Source: Pogostemon cablin | Lineage: Eukaryota; Streptophyta; Magnoliopsida; Lamiales; Lamiaceae | Direction: 5' to 3' | Length of the DNA: 64,000 bases | Assembly (NCBI GenBank): GCA_023678885.1 | Contig: JAHCLQ010000882.1 | Span: forward strand, 62,001 to 126,000 | Shown: one piece after another, positions 1 to 13,610 of the stretch | Position numbering within the stretch: the stretch's first letter is position 1 | Layout of the letters: each line of letters begins with the position of its first letter | Notes under the pieces: model-generated | Databases searched by the model: none | What the model saw: the letters and a program-made list of their open reading frames with translations, nothing else | Told to the model about the DNA's origin: nothing | Made by a program: the position numbers and the translations under genes

Positions 1-246
1 TTGTGATCAAAATTTACTTCGTTTCGATGCATATTTACTTTATTTTGATGCATGTTTACCTCATTATGATCAACATTTCCTTCGTTTCGATGCACATTTA
101 CTTTATTTTGATGCTCATTTTCTCGTTTCGATGCATATTTACTTCACTTTTATTCTAATTTTGATGCATATTTACTTCGTTCGATGCATATTTCATTCAT
201 TTCGATTGATATTTACTTAATTTTGATGCATATTTACTAAATTAAG

Positions 247-3200
247 ATCAACATTTTCTTCGTTTCGATGCATATTTACTTTATTTTGATGGATATTTAC
301 TTCATTACGATCAACATTTCTTTCGTTTTGATGCATATTTAACTCATTTCGATGCATATTTCCTTCATTTTGATGCATATTTACTTTATTACGACCAACA
401 TTTCCTTCGTTTCGATTCATATTTACTTCATTATGATGCATTTACCTCATTATGATCAATATTTCATTCGTTTCGATGCATATTCTTTTGTTTTGGTGGA
501 CATTTACTTCATTTTGATGCTCATTTTCCCTTTTCGATGCATATTTACTTCATTTTGATTCAAATTTTGAGGCATAATTTCTTCATTTTGATTGATATTT
601 ACTTCGTTTTGATGCATATTTCCAACGTTTTGATGTATATTTACTTCATTGCGATCAACATTTCCTTCGATTCGATTCATATTTCCTTCATTTCGATGTA
701 TATTTCTTTCATTTTGATGTAGATTTACTTCATTACGTTCAACATTTCCTTTGTTTTGATGCATATTTTCTTCATTTTGATGCATATTTACTTCATTACG
801 ATCAATATTTCCTTCGTTTCGATGTATATTTATTTCATTTTGATGCTTATTTACCTCATTACGATCAACATTTCTTTCGTTTTAATGCATATTTATTTTG
901 TTTTGATGCACATTTACTTCATTTTAATGCTCATTTTCTTGTTTCGATGCATATTTACTTCATTTTGATTCAAATTTTGATGCATTTTTCTTTCGTTTCA
1001 ATTGATATTTACCTTATTTTGATGCATATTTTCTTCATTTTGATGCAGATTTACTCCATTACGTTCAACATTTATTTCGTTTTGATGCATATTTTCTTTA
1101 TTTTGATGCATATTTACTTCATTACGATCAATATTTCCTTCGTTTCGATGTATATTTACTTCATTTTGATCTTATTTACTTCATTACGATCAACATTTCC
1201 TTCTTTTTGATGCTTATTTACACCATTTTGATGCATATTTACCTCATTAAGATCTACATTTTCTTCGTTTCGAAGCATATTTATTTCATTACGATCAACA
1301 TTTCCTTCATTTCAATGCATATTTACTTCATTTTGATGCATGTTTACCTCATTATGAACAACATTTCTTTCGTTTCGATGCATATTTCTTTCGTTTTGAT
1401 GCACATTTACTTCATTTTGATGCTCATTATCTCGTTTCGATGCATATTTACTTCATTTTGATTCAAATTTGGATGCATATTTACTTCGTTTCGAAGCATT
1501 TTTCCTTCATTTCGATTGATATTACTTAATTTTGATGCTATTTACTAAATTACGATCAACATTTTCTTCGTTTCGATGCATATTTACTTTATTTTGATGG
1601 ATAATTACTTCATTACGATCAACATTTCTTTCATTTTGATGCATATTTACTTCATTTCGATGCATATTTTCTTCATTTTGATGCATATTTACTTTATTAC
1701 TACCAACATTTCCTTCATTTCGATGCATATTTACTTCATTATGATGCATTTACCTCATTATGATCAATATTTCCTTCGTTTCGATGCATATTTCTTTTAT
1801 TTTGATGGACATTTACTTCATTTTGATGCTCATTTTCTCGTTTCCATGCATATTTACTTCATTTTGATTCAAATTTTGATGCATAATTTCTTCATTTTGA
1901 TTGATATTTAATTCATTTTAATGCATATTTCCATCATTTTAACGCATATTTACTTCATTGCGATCAACATTTCCTTCGATTCGATGCATATTTCCTTCAT
2001 TTCGATGTATATTTCCTTCATTTTGATTCAGATTTACTTCATTACGTTCAACATTTCCTTTGTTTTGATGCATATTTTCTTCATTTTGATGCATATTTAC
2101 TTCATTACGATCAATATTTTCTTCATTTTGATGTATATTTACTTCATTTTGATGCATATTTACTTCATTACGATCAACATTTCCTTCGTTTCGATGCATA
2201 TTTACTTCATTTTGATGCATATTTACCTCATTACGATCAACATTTCCTTGGTTTAGATGCCTATTTTTTTTGTTTTGATGCACATTTACTTCATTTTTAT
2301 GCTCATTTTCTTGTTTCGATGCATATTTACTTCATTTTGATTCAAATTTTGATGCATTTTTCTTTCGTTTCTATTGATATTTACCGTATTTTGATGCATA
2401 TTTCCTTCATTTTTATTCAGATTTACTCCATTACATTCAACATTTCCTTCGTTTTGATGCATATTTTCTTCATTTTGATGCATATTTACTTCATTACGAT
2501 CAATATTTTCTTCATTTCGATGTATATTTACTTCATTTTGATGAATATTTACTTCATTACGATCAACATTTCCTTCGTTTTGATGCTTATTTACATCATT
2601 TTGATGCATATTACCTCATTAAGATCTACATTTCCTTCGTTTCAATGAATATTTACTTCATTTTGATGCATATTTACTTCATTGCGATCAACATTTCCTT
2701 CGTTTCGATGCATATTTACTTTATTTTTATGCATATTTACCTCATTACGATCAACATTTCCTTCGTTTTGATGCATATATTTTTTTGTTTTGATGCATAA
2801 TTACTTCATTTTGATGCTCATTTTCTTGTTTCGATGCATATTTACTTCATTTTGATTCAAATTTTTATGCATTTTTCTTTCATTTCAATTGATATTTACT
2901 TTATTTTGATGCATATTTCCTTCATTTTGATGCAGATTTACTCCATTACGTTCAACATTTCCTTCGTTTTGATGCATATTTTCTTCATTTTGATGCATAT
3001 TTACTTCATTACGATCAATATTTCCTTCGTTTCGATGTATATTTACTTCATTTTTTTGTATATTTACTTCATTACGATCAACATTTCCTTCGTTTTGATG
3101 CTTATTTACATCATTTTGATGCATATTACCTCATTAAGATCTATATTTCCTTCGTTTCGATGCATATTTCTTTCGTTTCAACGAATATTTACTTCATTTT

Positions 3201-6200
3201 GATGCATATTTACTTCATTGTGATCAAAATTTACTTCGTTTCGATGCATATTTACTTTATTTTGATGCATGTTTACCTCATTATGATCAACAGTTCCTTC
3301 GTTTCGATGCACATTTACTTTATTTTGATGCTCATTTTCTCGTTTCGATGCATATTTACTTCACTTTTATTCTAATTTTGATGCATATTTACTTCGTTCG
3401 ATGCATATTTCATTCATTTCGATTGATATTTACTTAATTTTGATGCATATTTACTAAATTAAGATCAACATTTTCTTCGTTTCGATGCATATTTACTTTA
3501 TTTTGATGGATATTTACTTCATTACGATCAACATTTCTTTCGTTTTGATGCATATTTAACTCATTTCGATGCATATTTCCTTCATTTTGATACATATTTA
3601 CTTTATTACTACCAACATTTCCTTCGTTTCGATTCATATTTACTTCATTATGATGCATTTACCTCATTATGATCAATATTTCCTTCGTTTCGATTCATAT
3701 TCTTTTGTTTTGATGGACATTTACTTCATTTTGATGCTCATTTTCCCTTTTCGATGCATATTTACTTCATTTTGATTCAAATTTTGAGGCATAATTTCTT
3801 CATTTTGATTGATATTTACTTCGTTTTGATGCATATTTCCAACGTTTTGATGTATATTTACTTCATTGCGATCAACATTTCCTTCGATTCGATGCATATT
3901 TCCTTCATTTCGATGTATATTTCTTTCATTTTGATGTAGATTTACTTCATTACGTTCAACATTTCCTTTGTTTTGATGCATATTTTCTTCATTTTGATGC
4001 ATATTTACTTCATTACGATCAATATTTCCTTCGTTTCGATGTATATTTATTTCATTTTGATGCTTATTTACCTCATTACGATCAACATTTCTTTCGTTTT
4101 AATGCATATTTATTTTGTTTTGATGCACATTTACTTCATTTTAATGCTCATTTTCTTGTTTCGATGCATATTTACTTCATTTTGATTCAAATTTTGATGC
4201 ATTTTTCTTTCGTTTCAATTGACATTTACCTTATTTTGATGCATATTTTCTTCATTTTGATGCAGATTTACTCCATTACGTTCAACATTTCTTTCGTTTT
4301 GATGCATATTTTCTTTATTTTGATGCATATTTACTTCATTACGATCAATATTTCCTTCGTTTCGATGTATATTTACTTCATTTTGATGCTTATTTACTTC
4401 ATTACGATCAACATTTCCTTCGTTTTGATGCTTATTTACACCATTTTGATGCATATTTACCTCATTAAGATCTACATTTCCTTCGTTTCGAAACATATTT
4501 ATTTCATTACGATCAACATTTCCTTCATTTCAATGCATATTTACTTCATTTTGATGCATGTTTACCTCATTATGAACAACATTTCTTTCGTTTCGATGCA
4601 TATTTCTTTCGTTTTGATGCACATTTACTTCATTTTGATGCTCATTTTCTCGTTTCGATGCATATTTACTTCATTTTGATTCAAATTTGGATGCATATTT
4701 ACTTCGTTTCGATGCATTTTTCCTTCATTTCGATTGATATTACTTAATTTTGATGCATATTTACTAAATTACGATCAACATTTTCTTCGTTTCGATGCAT
4801 ATTTACTTTATTTTGATGGATATTTACTTCATTACGATCAACATTTCTTTCGTTTTGATGCATATTTAACTCATTTCGATGCATATTTCCTTCATTTTGA
4901 TGCATATTTACTTTATTACGACCAACATTTCCTTCGTTTCGATTCATATTTACTTCATTATGATGCATTTACCTCATTACGATCAATATTTCCTTCGTTT
5001 CGATGCATATTCTTTTGTTTTGGTGGATATTTACTTCATTTTGATGCTCATTTTCCCTTTTCGATGCATATTTACTTCATATTGATTCAAATTTTGAGGC
5101 ATAATTTCTTCATTTTGATTGATATTTACTTCGTTTTGATGCATATTTCCAACGTTTTGATGTATATTTACTTCATTGCGATCAACATTTCCTTCGATTC
5201 GATGCATATTTCCTTCATTTCGATGTATATTTCTTTCATTTTGATGTAGATTTACTTCATTACGTTCAACATTTCCTTTGTTTTGATGCATATTTTCTTC
5301 ATTTTGATGCATATTTACTTCATTACGATCAATATTTCCTTCGTTTCGATGTATATTTATTTCATTTTGATGCTTATTTACCTCATTACGATCAACATTT
5401 CTTTCGTTTTAATGAATATTTATTTTGTTTTGATGCACATTTACTTCATTTTAATGCTCATTTTCTTGTTTCGATGCATATTTACTTTATTTTGATTCAA
5501 ATTTTGATGCATTTTTCTTTCGTTTCAATTGATATTTACCTTATTTTGATGCATATTTTCTTCATTTTGATGCAGATTTACTCCATTACGTTCAACATTT
5601 CTTTCGTTTTGATGCATATTTTCTTTATTTTGATGCATATTTACTTCATTACAATCAATATTTCCTTCGTTTCGATGTATATTTACTTCATTTTGATCTT
5701 ATTTACTTCATTACGATCAACATTTCCTTCGTTTTGATGCTTATTTACACCATTTTGATGCATATTTACCTCATTAAGATCTACATTTCCTTCGTTTCGA
5801 AGCATATTTATTTCATTACGATCAACATTTCCTTCATTTCAATGCATATTTACTTCATTTTGATGCATGTTTACCTCATTATGAACAACATTTCTTTCGT
5901 TTCGATGCATATTTCTTTCGTTTTGATGCACATTTACTTCATTTTGATGCTCATTTTCTCGTTTCGATGCATATTTACTTCATTTTGATTCAAATTTGGA
6001 TGCATATTTACTTCGTTTCGAAGCATTTTTCCTTCATTTCGATTGATATTACTTAATTTTGATGCTATTTACTAAATTACGATCAACATTTTCTTCGTTT
6101 CGATGCATATTTACTTTATTTTGATGGATATTTACTTCATTACGATCAACATTTCTTTCATTTTGATGCATATTTACTTCATTTCGATGCATATTTTCTT

Positions 6201-9200
6201 CATTTTGATGCATATTTACTTTATTACTACCAACATTTCCTTCATTTCGATGCATATTTACTTCATTATGATGCATTTACCTCATTATGATCAATATTTC
6301 CTTCGTTTCGATGCATATTTCTTTTATTTTGATGGACATTTACTTCATTTTGATGCTCATTTTCTCGTTTCCATGCATATTTACTTCATTTTGATTGATA
6401 TTTACTTCGTTTTGATGCATATTTCCATCATTTTGATGCATATTTACTTCATTGCGATCAACATTTCCTTCGATTCGATGCATATTTCCTTCATTTCGAT
6501 TTATATTTCCTTCATTTTGATTCAGATTTACTTCATTACGTTCAACATTTCCTTTGTTTTGATGCATATTTTCTTCATTTTGATGCATATTTACTTCATT
6601 ACGATCAATATTTTCTTCATTTTGAGGAATATTTACTTCATTTTGATGCATATTTACTTCATTACGATCAACATTTCCTTCGTTTCGATGCATATTTACT
6701 TCATTTTGATGCATATTTACCTCATTACGATCAACATTTCCTTGGTTTAGATGCCTATTTTTTTTGTTTTGATGCACATTTACTTCATTTTGATGCTCAT
6801 TTTCTTGTTTCGATGCATATTTACTTCATTTTGATTCAAATTTTGATGCATTTTTCTTTCGTTTCTACTGATATTTACCGTATTTTGATGCATATTTCCT
6901 TCATTTTTATGCAGATTTACTCCATTACATTCAACATTTCCTTCGTTTTGATGCATATTTTCTTCATTTTGATGCATATTTACTTCATTACGATCAATAT
7001 TTTCTTCATTTCGATGTATATTTACTTCATTTTGATGCATATTTACTTCATTACGATCAACATTTCCTTCGTTTTGATGCTTATTTACATCATTTTGATG
7101 CATATTACCTCATTAAGATCTACATTTCCTTCGTTTCAATGAATATTTACTTCATTTTGATGCATATTTACTTCATTGCGATCAACATTTCCTTCGTTTC
7201 GATGCATATTTACTTCATTTTGATGCATATTTACCTCATTACGATCAACATTTCCTTCGTTTTGATGCATATATTTTTTTGTTTTGATGCATAATTACTT
7301 CATTTTGATGCTCATTTTCTTGTTTCGATGCATATTTACTTCATTTTGATTCAAATTTTTATGCATTTTTCTTTCATTTCAATTGATATTTACTTTATTT
7401 TGATGCATATTTTCTTCATTTCGATGTATATTTACTTCATTTTGATGCATATTTACTTCATTACGATCAACATTTCCTTCGTTTTGATGCTTATTTACAT
7501 CATTTTGATGCATATTACCTCATTAAGATCTACATTTCCTTCGTTTCAATGAATATTTACTTCATTTTGATGCATATTTACTTCATTGCGATCAACATTT
7601 CCTTCGTTTCGATGCATATTTACTTTATTTTGATGCATATTTACCTCATTACGATCAACATTTCCTTTGTTTTGATGCATATATTTTTTTGTTTTGATGC
7701 ATAATTACTTCATTTTGATGCTCATTTTCTTGTTTCGATGCATATTTACTTCATTTTGATTCAAATTTTTATGCATTTTTCTTTCATTTCAATTGATATT
7801 TACTTTATTTTGATGCATATTTCCTTCATTTTGATGCAGATTTACTCCATTACGTTCAACATTTCCTTCGTTTTGATGCATATTTTCTTCATTTTGATGC
7901 ATATTTACTTCATTACGATCAATATTTCCTTCGTTTCGATGTATATTTACTTCATTTTTTTGTATATTTACTTCATTACGATCAACATTTCCTTCGTTTT
8001 GATGCTTATTTACATCATTTTGATGCATATTACCTCATTAAGATCTATATTTCCTTCGTTTCGATGCATATTTCTTTCGTTTCAATGAATATTTACTTCA
8101 TTTTGATGCATATTTACTTCATTGTGATCAAAATTTACTTCGTTTCGATGCATATTTACTTTATTTTGATGCATGTTTACCTCATTATGATCAACATTTC
8201 CTTCGTTTCGATGCACATTTACTTTATTTTGATGCTCATTTTCTCGTTTCGATGCATATTTACTTCACTTTTATTCTAATTTTGATGCATATTTACTTCG
8301 TTCGATGCATATTTCATTCATTTCGATTGATATTTACTTAATTTTGATGCATATTTACTAAATTAAGATCAACATTTTCTTCGTTTCGATGCATATTTAC
8401 TTTATTTTGATGGATATTTACTTCATTACGATCAACATTTCTTTCGTTTTGATGCATATTTAACTCATTTCGATGCATATTTCCTTCATTTTGATGCATA
8501 TTTACTTTATTACGATCAACATTTCCTTCGTTTCGATTCATATTTACTTCATTATGATGCATTTACCTCATTATGATCAATATTTCCTTCGTTTCGATGC
8601 ATATTCTTTTGTTTTGATGGACATTTACTTCATTTTGATGCTCATTTTCCCTTTTCGATGCATATTTACTTCATTTTGATTCAAATTTTGAGGCATAATT
8701 TCTTCTTTTTGATTGATATTTACTTCGTTTTGATGCATATTTCCAACGTTTTGATGTATATTTACTTCATTGCGATCAACATTTCCTTCGATTCGATGCA
8801 TATTTCCTTCATTTCGATGTATATTTCTTTCATTTTGATGTAGATTTACTTCATTACGTTCAACATTTCCTTTGTTTTGATGCATATTTTCTTCATTTTG
8901 ATGCATATTTACTTCATTACGATCAATATTTCCTTCGTTTCGATGTATATTTATTTCATTTTGATGCTTATTTACCTCATTACGATCAACATTTCTTTCG
9001 TTTTAATGCATATTTATTTTGTTTTGATGCACATTTACTTCATTTTAATGCTCATTTTCTTGTTTCGATGCATATTTACTTCATTTTGATTCAAATTTTG
9101 ATGCATTTTTCTTTCGTTTCAATTGATATTTACCTTATTTTGATGCATATTTCCTTCATTTTGATGCAGATTTACTCCATTACGTTCAACATTTCTTTCG

Positions 9201-9600
9201 TTTTGATGCATATTTTCTTTATTTTGATGCATATTTACTTCATTACGATCAATATTTCCTTCGTTTCGATGTATATTTACTTCATTTTGATGCTTATTTA
9301 CTTCATTACGATCAACATTTCCTTCGTTTTGATGCTTATTTACACCATTTTGATGCATATTTACCTCATTAAGATCTACATTTCCTTCGTTTCGAAGCAT
9401 ATTTATTTCATTACGATCAACATTTCCTTCATTTCAATGCATATTTACTTCATTTTGATGCATGTTTACCTCATTATGAACAACATTTCTTTCGTTTCGA
9501 TGCATATTTCTTTCGTTTTGATGCACATTTACTTCATTTTGATGCTCATTTACTTCATTTTGATTCAAATTTGGATGCATATTTACTTCGTTTCGAACCA
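247..9600 (+). repeat. Nested ~3.2 kb and ~4.5-4.9 kb tandem duplications in segment 1
   Basis: Long stretches recur almost unchanged at fixed offsets. About 247-1890 matches about 4774-6417 (offset 4,527). After a 33-base deletion near 6393 the offset is 4,494. From about 2800-4700 it becomes 4,904 (about 7700-9600), because an extra ~410-base block lies near 7328-7737 in the right copy. Bases 1 to ~1180 also recur from 3218 at offset 3,217. Offsets were read from matching landmark variants, for example the GAGGCATAATTTC of b blocks and the CACTTTTATTCTAA of a blocks. Such patterns fit repeated unequal exchange. Exact break points cannot be fixed by eye in a 21-mer array. Confidence 0.8.
7328..8147 (+). 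repeat. Local duplication of a c-type block, offset 410
   Basis: Headers at 7307 and 7717 are both c-type, with GATTCAAATTTTTATGC and then a CATTTCAATTGATATTT variant. They are 410 bases apart and followed by the same sequence. The equivalent place in the left copy (header 2813) has one such block. This is a single-block gain between two otherwise parallel long repeats. The first copy also lacks part of the normal c-block middle, going directly from the Q-type GATATTTACTTTA monomer to a GATGTATATTTAC monomer. Confidence 0.75.
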
Positions 9601-9661
9601 TTTTTCCTTCATTTCGATTGATATTACTTAATTTTGATGCTATTTTATAATATCTTAATTC

Positions 9662-9993
9662 AACTAGATTTTTTTAGAAAGCCCAAAACCTATTTATTTA
9701 TTTTATGGCCCAAAAGGCCAGCCCTATCTTAGCCCAACAAGATTTTGTTAGAAAGCCCAAAACCTAATTATTTATTTTTATGGCCCAAAAGGCCAGCCCA
9801 ATTAAGCCCAACTATATTTTTTTTAGAAAGCCCAAATTTATTTATTTATTTATTTTGTGGCCCAAAGTTTCAGCCCACTTAAATGGTCTGATATATAATT
9901 ATTAAGGCTAAAGTTAAAAAAAAAAAAAAAGAGAGAGAAGAACGGGAGAAGAAAAGCAAAAGAGGGGAAAGAAGAGAGGAAGAGGAGAAACCC
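9662..9993 (+). promoter_or_regulatory. LTR-1 U3 promoter: site II tandem repeats, TATA box, GA-rich leader
   Basis: Three ~74-base units begin at 9662, 9736 and 9810 with AACTAG/AACAAG/AACTAT. Each carries AGCCCA and GGCCCA motifs around an ATTTATTTATTT stretch. GGCCCA and AGCCCA are the complement of the plant site II element (TGGGCC/T) bound by TCP factors. A TATA box (ATATATAA, 9891-9898) follows, and about 20 bases further begins a poly-A then GA-rich tract (9916-9990) running into AAACCC. This order is typical of a plant core promoter and 5' leader, and it fixes the sense direction as +. Activity is inferred only. Confidence 0.6.
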
Positions 9994-10876
9994 TTGTTGA
10001 TCAAATTCTCCCTTACAACCCTCATCCTAGGTGGTTTTTAAGTTGTTTTGAGGTAAGTGGTGTGTGAATTAAGCTTCCTTCTTCCATGATTTTGTAATTT
10101 TGTGGGGTTTTTCTTTTTGGTATGTGGGTAATTTGCAGACTGTTCGAACTGATTTTGACATAGCTATTACCCTCGAAAGTTTGCAAACTTAATTTCTGTA
10201 CGTAGCTGAGCTCGTTAGCTTTCCGTAGCCACTTGAAACGCCTCAATCCGATTATTCTACAATTAGTTATGATTTTTCTCGTAAACTGCCGCTAGCTGGA
10301 AAATTTCAGAATTTTTATGTCGAATTCAAACTTATTTTTTTTATCGTTTCGTTTAGTTAATGTATTGAAACGGTTATGTGAGATTGGGAACTGATGTTAA
10401 GGAGTTACATACCATTTTTATTTAATATCGACTCGTTCGAACTCAATTAGGATTTGTTTTTAGCAATGAAAGGGATGTTACCGCTAATAGTTAGTTATAT
10501 TTAATTTGTCTTTAATTGCTCATCTCCTTTCTAGGTAAAGAACCATCGACGAAGGGCAAGGGACCGACTTCAGATTCCGGAGAGAGTTAATCACTTACTT
10601 GTGAGTTGATAATTCGGGAACGCCTTCTCTTGTGGGAAGTATGGACCCTCGATAAATGTGCATTTATTTTAGTTTTAGTTAATTGATAAGAAAATTATTT
10701 GGTATTATGTTATGTGGTAAAGAGCCTGATTGGCTCGATTGCTCTGGTTAGAGTCATGTTAGCCATTTTATGAGTATTATTGATTTTTGGTTATTCTTGT
10801 GTGCCAATTAAGACTCTAACTTGAGTCGTTATTCATCTTATGATGCATATGCATATATATGTCTGGTACCAAGGTT

Positions 10877-11008
10877 AAGTAGCCCGAATTGGTCACGGTT
10901 TGGGTGAGTTGGAGCGACATTGATTAAGTAGCCCGAATTTGTCGCGGTTCGGGTGAGTTAGAGTGACAACCAAGTTGCCCGTTGCTTGGCAAACCCGGGT
11001 GAGTTAGA
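10877..11008 (+). repeat. Three-copy ~45-49 bp hairpin repeat inside LTR-1
   Basis: Three degenerate units open with AAGTAGCCCG or AAGTTGCCCG and close with GGGTGAGTT. In the other LTRs the first two form CCCGAA...TTCGGG stems with 9-10 base loops. In this copy the first stem is weakened (TTTGGG) and the second has an extra T in the loop. It lies mid-element, downstream of the presumed leader. Function unknown. Confidence 0.6.
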
Positions 11009-11948
11009 TCTAACGGGGCACCTATCCATTTTCCAAATACTGATACTTTGGAGGGTGATCGTTAGATGGATCAGTCTATTATAGGCTCAGTCAACGTCAC
11101 CGGTGTGGGACATGCATGTCATATATGTTTATATGTTTGATCATTTCAAGTATTCACGTCGATATTGAATTGTGAACTTTAGCACTTGGCGTATTGAGAA
11201 AGAATATTAATGTGCATTTTATCTAGAGTAACGGTGACGGACTTGGACTGTCTCTCGACGGAGAGCTCAGTTCGAGGAGGATATTGACTACCCACTCGTC
11301 TTTTATGTGATAACATGTTGTTTGAACTAATTGTGTTATTCATAAATGTGCACTAAGGTTTTTATTTTCATTAATATGTACACTGAGTAAGAATAATTAT
11401 TGTGGGACGAATTGTGGGATTTTATGTTATGAACCGTGAGTGGGAGTACATGCTTCGTATAAGGGTCGGGGTGACCGGCTTATCACCTCACTGAGCTAGT
11501 GGTTTTGCTCACCCCCATCATTCTTTCCTTTTCAGGCTGTTGATATCGTTTTGGTTGGAGGTTTGCCTATCGTTTGCTCATCATCCAATCCGTGTTTTGG
11601 GTACTTTCTCTTTTATGTAAATTGACGGATTCATTGGCGAGATTGTATAGTTTATATTTGGTGACCCCTTGATGTTCTTTTTGTATCTTCGCGATGTTAT
11701 ATCGTTCATGTATATTTTCTTTAAACTAAGTTACACCGTTGAATTTTGTACCTTTGTAAATCCTTGTTGATACTTTATGAGATGATGTCCTCGGGTTGTA
11801 CCCGTTGTTATCAGTTGTTCAGTTCTACAGGTACTTGATAGCAAGCCTTACGTTTTCTATAAACTTTGTGGAGTGGAGTGCACCCATTCTGTGAAATTTA
11901 TGGTTAACGTGGCGGTTGTCGCGCTCTGTCTGGGGTCGGGGCGTGACA

Positions 11949-13610
11949 ACTTTCTACTAAATTACGATCAACATTTTCTTCGTTTCGATGCATATTTACT
12001 TTATTTTGATGGATATTTACTTCATTACGATCAACATTTCTTTCATTTTGAAGCATATTTATTTCATTTCGATGCATATTTTCTTCATTTTGATGCATAT
12101 TTACTTTATTACTACCAACATTTCCTTCATTTCGATGCATATTTACTTCATTATGATGCATTTACCTCATTATGATCAATATTTCCTTCGTTTCGATGCA
12201 TATTTCTTTTATTTTATGGACATTTACTTCATTTTGATGCTCATTTTCTCGTTTCCATGCATATTTACTTCATTTTGATTCAAATTTTGATGCATAATTT
12301 CTTCATTTTGATTGATATTTAATTCATTTTAATGCATATTTCCATCATTTTAACGCATATTTACTTCATTGTGATCAACATTTCCTTCGATTCGATGCAT
12401 ATTTCTTTCATTTCGATGTATATTTCCTTCATTTTGATTCAGATTTACTTCATTACGTTCAACATTTCCTTTGTTGTCATGCATATTTTCTTCATTTTGA
12501 TGCATATTTACTTCATTACGATTAATATTTTTTCATTTCGATGTATATTTACTTCATATTTGATGCATATTTACTTCATTACGATCAACATTTCCTTCGT
12601 TTCGATGCATATTTACTTCATTTTGATACATATTTACCTCATTACGATCAACATTTCCTTCGTTTTGATGCCAATTTTTTTTGTTTTGATGCACATTTAC
12701 TTCATTGTGATGCTCATTTTCTTGTTTCGATGCATATTTACTTCATTTTGATTCAAATTTTGATTCATTTTTCTTTCGTTTCGATTGATATTTACCTTAT
12801 TTTGATGCATATTTCCGTCATTTTGATGCAGATTTACTCCATTACGTTCAACATTTCCTTCATTTTGATGCATATTTTCTTCATTTTGATGCATATTTAC
12901 TTCATTACGATCAATATTTCCTTCGTTTCGATGTATATTTACTTCATTTTGATGCTTATTTACTTCATTACGATCAACATTTCCTTCGTTTTGATGCTTA
13001 TTTACACCATTTTGATGCATATTTACCTCATTAAGATCTACATTTCCTTCGTTTCGAAGCATATTTATTTCATTACGATCAACATTTCCTTCGTTTCAAT
13101 GAATATTTACTTAATTTTGATTCATGTTTACCTCATTATAAACAACATTTCTTTCATTTCGATGCATATTTCTTTCGTTTTGATGCACATTTACATCATT
13201 TTGATGCTCATTTTCTCGTTTCGATGCATATTTACTTCATTTTGATTCAAATTTTGATGCATATTTAATTCGTTTCGATGCATTTTTCCTTCATTTTGAT
13301 TGATATTTACTTAATTTTGATGCATATTTAATAAATTACGATCAACATTTTCTTCGTTTCGATGCATATTTACTTTATTTTGATGGATATTTACTTCATT
13401 ACGATCAGCATTTCTTTCATTTCGATGCATATTTACTTCATTTCGATGCATATTTCCTTCATTTTGATGCATATTTACTTTATTACGACCAACATTTCCT
13501 TCATTTCGATGCATATTTACTTCATTATGATGCATTTACCTCATTATGATCAATATTTCCTTCGTTTCGATGCATATTTCTTTTATTTTGATGGACATTT
13601 ATTTCATTGT
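11949..13610 (+). repeat. 21-bp satellite array, segment 2, between inverted LTR-1 and LTR-2
   Basis: Same satellite in the same orientation. It opens inside an a block (ACTAAATTACGATCAAC), with headers near 12236 (b), 12709 (c) and 13203 (a), and breaks off inside the next a block, before the b header that appears at 15916 after LTR-2. Its variants (TTACTACCAACATTT, CATTTTAACGCATATTT) match those of about 1549-2000, so it is the normal continuation of segment 1 across LTR-1. One monomer near 12551 carries a two-base gain (CATATTTGATGC). No gene seen. Confidence 0.95.
13606..13610. other. Left target-site duplication of LTR-2
   Basis: ATTGT before the element, against ATTTT at 15911-15915 after it, a 4 of 5 match. 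The uninterrupted satellite monomer reads TTCATTTTGATGC, so the empty site can be inferred as ATTTT. A 5-base duplication is the usual product of LTR retrotransposon integration. Confidence 0.6.

Larger units (their letters stand above)
1..9645 (+). repeat. 21-bp satellite array, segment 1 (about seven a-b-c higher-order units)
   Basis: Uninterrupted head-to-tail 21-base monomers of two classes, A with core GATGCATATTTACTTCA and B with core ACGATCAACATTTCCTTCG. Block headers (GATGCTCATTTT or a one-base variant) lie near 110, 516, 926, 1419, 1825, 2299, 2813, 3327, 3733, 4143, 4637, 5043, 5453, 5946, 6352, 6792, 7307, 7717, 8231, 8637, 9047 and 9541. By their 3' flank they read a b c a b c c a b c a b c a b c c c a b c a, so a three-block unit recurs with occasional extra c blocks. 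The + strand is T-rich throughout and no inversion was seen. The array continues beyond the left edge. No gene is supportable here. Confidence 0.97.
9646..11948 (+). mobile_element. Solo LTR, copy 1 (2,303 bp), plant LTR retrotransposon, probably Ty3/Gypsy
   Basis: Non-satellite DNA starting TATAATATC and ending GGGGCGTGACA. It aligns end to end with the other three copies. In this orientation the order is promoter-like: three tandem ~74-base AGCCCA/GGCCCA units, a TATA box at 9891-9898, a GA-rich leader ending AAACCC, a donor-like GAG|GTAAGT at 10053, then ~1.9 kb ending in CGTGACA. From family knowledge, CGTGACA followed by a TGGTATCAGAGC-type primer site is common in plant Gypsy elements. 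Here satellite follows directly, so there is no primer site, gag or pol, and the copy is a solo LTR. Clean target duplication is lacking: the flanks are TATTT and ACTTT. The satellite resumes in phase with TACTAAATT, as an uninterrupted a block would. Lineage beyond Gypsy-like is inference. Confidence 0.8.

Noticed and set aside
1..9645. CRISPR-like array
   Set aside because: Repeats are contiguous 21-mers with no unique spacers, no leader and no cas genes, and the context is eukaryotic.
9841..9870. Short TTTATTTATTTATTT runs in the LTRs as microsatellites or telomere-like DNA
   Set aside because: They are part of the 75-base U3 units and only three to four copies long. No plant telomere motif (TTTAGGG arrays) was seen.
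10022..10246. A 74-codon minus-strand frame conserved in all four LTRs (also 15311-15535 +, 24617-24841 -, 36719-36943 -)
   Set aside because: It runs antisense to the inferred LTR transcript and overlaps the splice-like donor. The few differences between copies change amino acids (E, K or D at one site; T or S at another), with no sign of constraint, and it resembles no family I know.
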